Positions 58,530-64,000 of a stretch of DNA of 64,000 bases are shown here, piece after piece. The translations under genes and the position numbers were made by a program. Positions within the stretch are counted from its first letter, which is position 1. Every line of letters begins with the position of its first letter. The DNA comes from Neorhizobium sp. SHOUNA12A. Lineage in GTDB: Bacteria; Pseudomonadota; Alphaproteobacteria; Rhizobiales; Rhizobiaceae. The notes under the pieces were generated by a model. It was not told where the DNA came from, ran no database searches, and was given only the letters and a program-made list of their open reading frames with translations. The stretch spans positions 1-64,000 of the forward strand of contig NZ_JALBGV010000010.1 in the NCBI RefSeq assembly GCF_023006505.1, given 5' to 3'.

Positions 58530-59342
58530 ATGGAGATCAGGATTTTCGACGTTGAGCACGGTGGGTGCGCGCTTGTCTCAACTGACAATCATAAGCATTT
58601 CTTAATTGATGCAGGACACAACTCGACCACCGGGTGGCGGCCGTCGATCTACCTGCCGCAGATGGGTATTCACAGCCTTGAGCGCCTCATTATCACCAAT
58701 ATGGATGAGGATCATGCAAGCGATCTCCACCACCTGCGAAACCGCGTTTCCATCGAGGCTCTCTATCGGAATCCCTCAGTCACCGCTGAGAACATCCGTT
58801 ACCTGAAGGGCCAGGATGGGATTGGGCCAGGTATCAGCGCGTTGGCCGATATAATGTCCTCCTATATCGGCGGAATACCTTATATCCCGGACTTGGGCGG
58901 CATTACTATCGACACGTTTTGGAACCGGTATCCCCACGACTTCGAGGACGAAAATAACCTGAGTTTGGTGTGCATCCTCCGCTGCCCGGGCCTGGTGGTC
59001 TGCTTTCCGGGGGACATGGAATTGCATGGCTGGCGCCGTCTCTGGGAAAGGGCTGATTTCCGGGCGGCCATGGCTGACGTGCATGTTCTGGTAGCTTCAC
59101 ACCACGGGCGCGCCAATGGCTGTTGTCCGGAGCTCTATCAGTACGGGTGGAAGCCGCAGATAACGATCATCTCGGATTCCGGCATCCAGTATGCGACCCA
59201 AGAGACGGTGGCTTGGTATCGAGAGCGAACATTGGGCGTAATGCTGGACGGGGAACGCCGTCGGGTGCTGACGACACGGCGGGACGGTAGGATTCTGATC
59301 GCCACATCGCCGCATGGTGCCTATGTCCGAACGGGTGTCTAG
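58530..59342 (+). CDS. MBL-fold hydrolase, ComEC-C-terminal-like
   Basis: The 270-residue protein has the metallo-beta-lactamase fold: a start F-D-V-E-H-G-G-C-A-L, the metal motif T-N-M-D-E-D-H-A-S-D (about residues 56-65, first His of H-x-H-x-D-H replaced by N), C-F-P-G-D-M-E-L, and A-S-H-H-G-R. The order resembles the ComEC/Rec2 C-terminal domain rather than a lactamase. It may be a nuclease or phosphodiesterase. The preceding membrane protein is its likely partner. Confidence 0.75.
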   Translation: MEIRIFDVEHGGCALVSTDNHKHFLIDAGHNSTTGWRPSIYLPQMGIHSLERLIITNMDEDHASDLHHLRNRVSIEALYRNPSVTAENIRYLKGQDGIGPGISALADIMSSYIGGIPYIPDLGGITIDTFWNRYPHDFEDENNLSLVCILRCPGLVVCFPGDMELHGWRRLWERADFRAAMADVHVLVASHHGRANGCCPELYQYGWKPQITIISDSGIQYATQETVAWYRERTLGVMLDGERRRVLTTRRDGRILIATSPHGAYVRTGV

Positions 59343-59375
59343 TACGATCCCATTATTGCGGGCGGGAAGAGAGTG

Positions 59376-59432
59376 CGAGGGGAGGGGCTTGGGGCTCTCC
59401 TCGCGCTGACGCGGCTCGGGTCGAACCCGGCC
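59376..59432. repeat. 57-bp direct repeat, left copy
   Basis: This copy and 61717-61772 differ at four positions (three substitutions, one gap). Each contains two short inverted repeats, one GC-rich with CGGGTCGAACCCG. The copies lie either side of the ParB-like gene. Confidence 0.6.
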
Positions 59433-59458
59433 ACGTCAGCCCCTAGCCACCATGCAAA

Positions 59459-59483
59459 CAGCCCGGAACCAAGTCCCGGGCTG
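59459..59483. terminator. Hairpin after ParB-like gene
   Basis: CAGCCCGG (59459-59466) and CCGGGCTG (59476-59483) form a perfect 8-bp stem with a 9-nt loop. On the minus strand it is followed by TGTTTGC. It sits between the convergent MBL and ParB-like genes. Confidence 0.45.
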
Positions 59484-59505
59484 CTTCTGTGGAATGTGGC
59501 CTCGT

Positions 59506-61455
59506 TCACTCGGCGGCTTCACCTCCGGCAACACGCAGCTGGAGAGGAAGCCAACCCTTACCTTCCATTTGCTTTGCGGCCTCCGCCACTGCCTCGGTTT
59601 TCGGGGCCTTTTCAATCATCCGCACTGTCTGTGACGCGCAGCCGGCTTCGGCCAGCACTTCGGCAATGCCTGCCTTGGACAGGCGGTTGAAGAATGCCGC
59701 GTCCGCTGTCCAGTGCTCGCGCATGTCGAGCGCGACGGCGATGGCGATCTGGTCGGCATTCGCGAGCCGCCCCTTGCTCTGGTCGTGCTTGGCCTTCACG
59801 CCGTTGAGGTTGGCGGCGGTCACGAAGGCCAGCAGTTCGAGCAACCTGTCGGTCGGCTGTTCGAGCAACCATGCCCACAGGTCAGCAGGCTGGCCGGGGA
59901 GGATGTCGCCCCATGCTTCCTTTGTCGCCTGCCATGCGGCAAGGGCGCGGACCTCACTCGGCTCCTTGACCGAGGCCGCAAGGTCTTTCCGCTGCCCGCT
60001 CACTTCCACCGCCGCATCAAAGGAGGTGTAGCCGCTCTGGAAGACGCGGCCCGCGATGGGATAGAGCAAGGCGGCAAGGGCGACGGTGGGACGGTTGGCC
60101 AGTTCCACCCGCATGGCGGCGGTGCGGATGGCGGTAAGTTCCTCCACCAGCGCGGCGGAGTATCCCGCTTCCGGCTCCGGCACCGACAAGGCAGCGGCCT
60201 CGTCCTGCGTTTCCGCGCTTTCCCCCCGGCGCAGCTGGTCGACCGCGGCCTTGTCCTCGGCCTTTATGTAGCCTCGTCCGACCTGCAATGCGCCGTAGTG
60301 GTCCACGTAAACGATGCACCCTGCCAACGCCTGTTCCTGCGGGTCGTAGGTCTTGGCGGCATTCCGGATGGCAGCAATGCGCTGCTCCATCTCGGCCAGA
60401 CGTGCCTCGTCGGCCTCCATGGCGGGGTCACCCTCGGCATAGGCTTCCAGCCGCGCCTGCACCTCGTCAAAGCTCTCCCCGAGGGCCGAAAGCTCGGCCT
60501 GCTCGTCTGGGCTTGGTTCCCGGAGTTGCGGGTAGACCCGCCCGAAGTCCCCGCTGTAGATGGTGGACGCGTCAAGATTTGTTTCGACCCATTTCCACCC
60601 CTCGGATTTCAGGGGTTCCGCCGCCCGTTCGAGAGCGTCCACGGCCAGCGCCGTCAGCAACGACTGGTCAGTCAGGAACGTGCTGGTGTCCTCGCCAAAC
60701 AGGTCGCGGACAATGCTGCCACCTGCGGCCTTGTAGGCCTCCAGCCCCACGAACCGCGCCAGCCGGTCGGTGCCGCGCACATGCTCACGGGTCAGCATGG
60801 CGCGCAAGCTGCGCGGGTCGCGGTTATAGGATTGGGATTCAAACCACACCCGCTCCTGTTCCTCGTGACTGTCGCTGATGACAAGTGCGCGGGCCTGCTC
60901 GATGCTCATGCCGTCCTCGCGCAACACCTCCAGCACCCTCGGGGAAAGCCCCGCCAGCTTCAGGCGCTGGCGCACGGTGATGACCGATTGCCCGAACCGC
61001 GCCGCGATGTTTTCGGGAGCCATGCCGTTGTCGACAAGCTCGCGGTAGGCAAGGATTTCATCCACCACATGCATCGGTTCCCGCTGCACGTTCTCCGCCA
61101 GCGACAGTTCTGTGTCGCTTCCGGCGTCCCGCACGTTGCAGGGGATTTCGGCGTCGTCGGCCAACCGTCCCTCCTTGGCCAACAGGCGCAATGCGGCCAG
61201 ACGGCGAGCACCGGCGACGACCTCGTACCGGCCTTTCTTCGCCTTGCGCACGGTAAGGTTATGGAGAAGGCCGTGGGCCTCGATACTGTCGGCCAGTTCC
61301 GGCACGCCCACGGCGGCGTTGACGCGCCGCACATTGGCCTTGCTCGGCACCAGACGGTCGAGGGGGACGGCTTCTACGGTGTGCCGGATATCGACGGCAG
61401 CCACGGGGATGGGGTTTTCGGCTGCCGGTTCGGCAGCCAAGGTGATAGCGTTCAT
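59506..61455 (-). CDS. ParB/RepB/Spo0J-family protein
   Basis: The 649-residue protein begins M-N-A-I-T-L at ATG 61455 with AAGGA upstream. It has an N-terminal ParB/sulfiredoxin-like domain (L-V-P-S-K-A-N-V-R-R, V-V-A-G-A-R-R-L-A-A-L, S-L-A-E-N-V-Q-R-E-P, about 30-125), a helix-turn-helix (E-N-I-A-A-R-F-G-Q-S-V), and a long C-terminal extension. This length matches the ParB-like proteins of conjugative plasmids and islands. It may partition or regulate the element. No parA is in the window. Confidence 0.85.
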   Translation of the reverse strand: MNAITLAAEPAAENPIPVAAVDIRHTVEAVPLDRLVPSKANVRRVNAAVGVPELADSIEAHGLLHNLTVRKAKKGRYEVVAGARRLAALRLLAKEGRLADDAEIPCNVRDAGSDTELSLAENVQREPMHVVDEILAYRELVDNGMAPENIAARFGQSVITVRQRLKLAGLSPRVLEVLREDGMSIEQARALVISDSHEEQERVWFESQSYNRDPRSLRAMLTREHVRGTDRLARFVGLEAYKAAGGSIVRDLFGEDTSTFLTDQSLLTALAVDALERAAEPLKSEGWKWVETNLDASTIYSGDFGRVYPQLREPSPDEQAELSALGESFDEVQARLEAYAEGDPAMEADEARLAEMEQRIAAIRNAAKTYDPQEQALAGCIVYVDHYGALQVGRGYIKAEDKAAVDQLRRGESAETQDEAAALSVPEPEAGYSAALVEELTAIRTAAMRVELANRPTVALAALLYPIAGRVFQSGYTSFDAAVEVSGQRKDLAASVKEPSEVRALAAWQATKEAWGDILPGQPADLWAWLLEQPTDRLLELLAFVTAANLNGVKAKHDQSKGRLANADQIAIAVALDMREHWTADAAFFNRLSKAGIAEVLAEAGCASQTVRMIEKAPKTEAVAEAAKQMEGKGWLPLQLRVAGGEAAE

Positions 61456-61716
61456 GGGTCTGTTCCTTGTTCGTTGACTAAGGACTGCGATGCAGGGCCG
61501 CGTCCTGCCTCCCGGGGCCGCGTGAGTGGTGGGGCTGGAAGGGGACAACAGCCTTCGCGGGGAACCGGCTGCACGGAACAGAGCGCAGCGGCGTAGAGGA
61601 AGCTGGGCGGAAGGCTGTTTGGGGGAGAGAAGGGGCTAAGCTCCTCGGCCCCCGCAGGCGGAAAGCTCGACGCTGTTCAACTCAGATCGTCGAAGCCAGC
61701 GGCCTGCAGTCTGACA

Positions 61717-61772
61717 CGAGGGGAGCGGCTTGGCGCTCTCCTCGCCTGGCGCGGCTCGGGTCGAACCCGGCC
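61717..61772. repeat. 57-bp direct repeat, right copy
   Basis: Near-identical to 59376-59432 and located about 260 nt upstream of the ParB-like start. Candidate binding site for that protein. The rest of 61456-61959 shows no supported gene. Confidence 0.55.
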
Positions 61773-61959
61773 GGGGCAGGATGTCGCAAACCTCCCGGAA
61801 GCGCAAAGGCCCGGACCTTCGTGGTAGGTTGCGACAGATAAGGTGCTCGAATGGCTGGCCGAGCATCCCCGATGGACCTTTTATTTCACCCCGACATCCG
61901 CATCATGGCTCATGCCGTAGAGAACTGCCTGTACCGTCTGGATGAGTCAGTGCATTAGA

Positions 61960-62640
61960 TCAGTTCGTCGGCGTCTTGGGATAGATGACCGCATCGCAAG
62001 GTATCGTCGCCAGAAGATCGACGTACTGCTGTGCGAACGCAGCCTTGAACGGCTTCTTGCGGTACTCGACCAACCAGCCGCCGAACTTCCGATCGGCCCG
62101 GCAATAGGCCGTTTCCATGTTCCGGATCAGCGCCGTCCGGCTGCAGCCGTCCGTCGCGCAGATCGCCGTGTTGTTCATGGCAGTGTAGAACGTCTGAATG
62201 GTGTCGTTCATCTTGAAGTCGCCTTTGATAATCGCAGCGGCTTGCGCCTTGTAGGCCACGGTCATGTAGTACGCCTTGTTCTCGTCGCCAGCAGCGCGCG
62301 CCGCGTCGATGTCCTCCATCGAGGGCTTAATGTCCTTCGTCACCTCGAACAGAGGCGGCAGCAGGGTGGCAGCCTCCTGATTGTAGATTATGGTGACTTC
62401 GTCGGCCTTCTTGGAACCCGCCACGTAGATATCCCAGAGCTGGGCCACTCCGACGATGAAGCTGACGACGCCCGCGACAGCCACGGCGATGGCAACGAAG
62501 TGCTGCCGAGCCTTCGACGGGTCGCGCCACCAGTCACCCAGCTGCGAGCGTCCGTCCGGGAAGTTGCCGATCACCATCTTGTCGGCGTCGGGCTTGGTGG
62601 GCGGTCCGATGCGGGCGGAAATAGAGGTTTCGTAAGTCAT
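61960..62640 (-). CDS. Membrane protein of unknown function
   Basis: The 226-residue protein has one TM span at about residues 48-68 (I-A-V-A-V-A-G-V-V-S-F-I-V-G-V) and a predicted extracytoplasmic domain with four cysteines that could form disulfides. Its start overlaps the stop of the preceding micro-gene (ATGA). No family recognised. Confidence 0.6.
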   Translation of the reverse strand: MTYETSISARIGPPTKPDADKMVIGNFPDGRSQLGDWWRDPSKARQHFVAIAVAVAGVVSFIVGVAQLWDIYVAGSKKADEVTIIYNQEAATLLPPLFEVTKDIKPSMEDIDAARAAGDENKAYYMTVAYKAQAAAIIKGDFKMNDTIQTFYTAMNNTAICATDGCSRTALIRNMETAYCRADRKFGGWLVEYRKKPFKAAFAQQYVDLLATIPCDAVIYPKTPTN

Positions 62641-62777
62641 TGCATGGTCCTCGCTCCGAAGATGGTGGCGATCCGCCGCCAGTCGGCGGGGATCACGCCC
62701 TTCCGCGCCGTGGTTTCTTTTTTGTGGCCTTCATTGGCGACGCGGGGCTCGCGCGTCTTATTGCCAATGCGGTGCAT
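62637..62777 (-). CDS. 46-residue basic micro-protein
   Basis: ATG 62777 follows GGGAG at good spacing and selects a 46-residue reading over the longer upstream frame. The product is very basic (K-T-R-E-P-R-V, K-K-E-T-T-A-R-K). Its stop overlaps the start of the downstream membrane-protein gene in ATGA. No family recognised. Confidence 0.5.
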   Translation of the reverse strand: MHRIGNKTREPRVANEGHKKETTARKGVIPADWRRIATIFGARTMQ

Positions 62778-62919
62778 CGTTGTCTCCCAGCTTGGACTAG
62801 GTGCGGTCTTGGGTTTTCGCCTACCGCAGAAATTATTTAGGAGCGCCAAGAGACGCATCTTCTCTAATCGCACGGCAATGGATGGACCTCGGTCCGGGAA
62901 TACGCCATGGCACAGGAGA

Positions 62920-63897
62920 TCAGGCCTGTTCCGCTGTCTTCCCTGGCTTTTCTCCCGTACCCCGAATGCTGATAAACTTCGCAAGGATATCAAACCAAAG
63001 AGGGGCGCCCAACGAGAGGGCCAGCCCCGTCAGGAGCCAGCCAACGATCTTAAGGCCCCACCAGAGAGAGGGGTTCGGCTCGTTGCTTTGAGGCAGATTG
63101 TCCGCAGACCATCCGAGAGGGAGTGGTCGGAGGCGTTCGACGTGGGATGTCAATGTTTTCAGCTGACAGTCCAGGCTGGACGACAATGCATGTTGTATCG
63201 ATGCGTCCTCCCCTTCCGCCGCGACTTGGACTGGACAGGCTGCAGGAGCGGATGCCAGGAACGTTTCCGCGGCTGATACTACCGCTTGTTGTAGAGCCGT
63301 GTCCTTCCAAACCCTCGCACTTACAGCGAAGCTATCCGCGTTGAGAACGATTGCGATTAGGACCCCCACCGCCAATGAAATGTAACGCAGTTGACGTTTG
63401 TACTCGCCGGTCAGGCGGTCCATTGCAGTGTCGAACCACTCTGCGAGGCCATTCCGAAGTTTGACGATATCCCCGTTTGCGGTAGCGAGCGCCGAGCCGA
63501 TGACATCGCGCATGCCGCTGTCAGGAAGCTTCGAGATGGTCTCTTCAATCTCTTTGATCCCCGGGATTGGATTCTGGGGATTGAGGCTGGCGAGCAGCGC
63601 CATGGCGAAATTCTTGCTGTCAATGTACGAGGAATGTCCCGCGGGCGAAGGAATACCGTTCTGCGCAACGCTCCCTCGTTGCGACGCAGAAATCGATCCG
63701 GTGATTAATCCATTGCGGTAAAATACAGCGATAAGTGCCTGATCTGCTAGGATTTTTGTCACTGCCACACTTAGAGACCGGCTTCTGAGTTTCAGAACCG
63801 TCGCAACCAGCTCATTGACCGTTGTGCAAATCAGGCTCAGCACCAGATACATGAAAGCCAGGCTGATCATGACATTCAATAGGCCACCGAGCGCCAT
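62920..63897 (-). CDS. Multi-pass membrane protein
   Basis: The 325-residue protein starts at ATG 63897 with GGGAG upstream. It has a TM near the N-terminus (residues 5-30, V-M-I-S-L-A-F-M-Y-L-V-L-S-L-I), another at about 168-186 (Y-I-S-L-A-V-G-V-L-I-A-I-V-L) and one near 285-303. The central region is soluble. The N-terminal L-I-C-T-T-V-N-E segment recurs in uncharacterised bacterial membrane proteins I have seen, but I cannot name a family. It heads a minus-strand set of three genes. Confidence 0.6.
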   Translation of the reverse strand: MALGGLLNVMISLAFMYLVLSLICTTVNELVATVLKLRSRSLSVAVTKILADQALIAVFYRNGLITGSISASQRGSVAQNGIPSPAGHSSYIDSKNFAMALLASLNPQNPIPGIKEIEETISKLPDSGMRDVIGSALATANGDIVKLRNGLAEWFDTAMDRLTGEYKRQLRYISLAVGVLIAIVLNADSFAVSARVWKDTALQQAVVSAAETFLASAPAACPVQVAAEGEDASIQHALSSSLDCQLKTLTSHVERLRPLPLGWSADNLPQSNEPNPSLWWGLKIVGWLLTGLALSLGAPLWFDILAKFISIRGTGEKPGKTAEQA

Positions 63898-64000
63898 CCC
63901 GTCTCTCCCATGGTTGGCCGCGCCTGTTTCGTGGTGCGCAAGGACAAAGCGCGGCGCTGACAGGCCCGCGGTCATTGATGCTGCTTCTGATTGGTGTGCT

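Overview
The window reads as a segment of a GC-rich alphaproteobacterial genome, most likely a Rhizobiaceae member (Rhizobium/Agrobacterium type). This rests on the suf operon order with two cysteine desulfurases, the RirA/Irr-type iron boxes in its promoter, rhizobial family proteins (DUF6894, DUF455, DUF2171) and codon use. It divides into a chromosomal core (1 to about 29.1 kb) and an accessory island (about 29.2 kb to the right edge).

Core, left part: the 3' end of a MobA-like nucleotidyltransferase gene, a TfoX-like gene, a NUDIX hydrolase behind a DEAD-box RNA helicase, an M23 peptidase / DUF455 / Bcp peroxiredoxin set on the minus strand, a large AsmA/DUF3971 protein, tyrS, and a membrane diguanylate cyclase. 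At 13.2-20.5 kb lies a complete suf operon: cysteine desulfurase, sufB, a small CxxC protein, sufC, sufD, sufS, a SufT/DUF59 gene and sufA. Its promoter carries both an exact TGA-N9-TCA (RirA-type) box and a near-consensus ICE (Irr-type) box. Next come a GntR regulator with two identical perfect palindromes upstream, a MacAB-like export operon, several small genes, an FMN reductase with a damaged 5' end, and a DegP protease.

Island: a 3' fragment of tRNA-Lys (29.14 kb) marks the chromosome/island border. A 3' fragment of tRNA-Pro(TGG) (40.28 kb) beside a tyrosine integrase marks a second junction. Matching direct repeats on both sides of that second fragment give it an attP-like layout, suggesting elements joined in tandem. 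Neither intact tRNA gene is in the window. Conjugative or plasmid-type housekeeping includes ArdC antirestriction protein, a serine recombinase, a second tyrosine recombinase and a ParB-like protein.

Defence content is the striking part. Three separate large STAND-type NTPases each carry an N-terminal PD-(D/E)XK-like nuclease region: 33.5-40.1, 41.9-45.7 and 50.6-54.6 kb. The third also has an N-terminal XRE helix-turn-helix, a 14-bp-arm inverted repeat just before its start codon, and a translationally coupled 55-residue membrane protein. Around them lie an HNH endonuclease, a PUA/EVE-like plus GIY-YIG protein, a two-gene TIR module, and a membrane protein / metallo-beta-lactamase-fold pair. 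The XRE-nuclease-STAND plus micro-membrane-protein unit is my best candidate for an undescribed system. Most functional claims for the island are inferred from motifs and have not been searched against databases.
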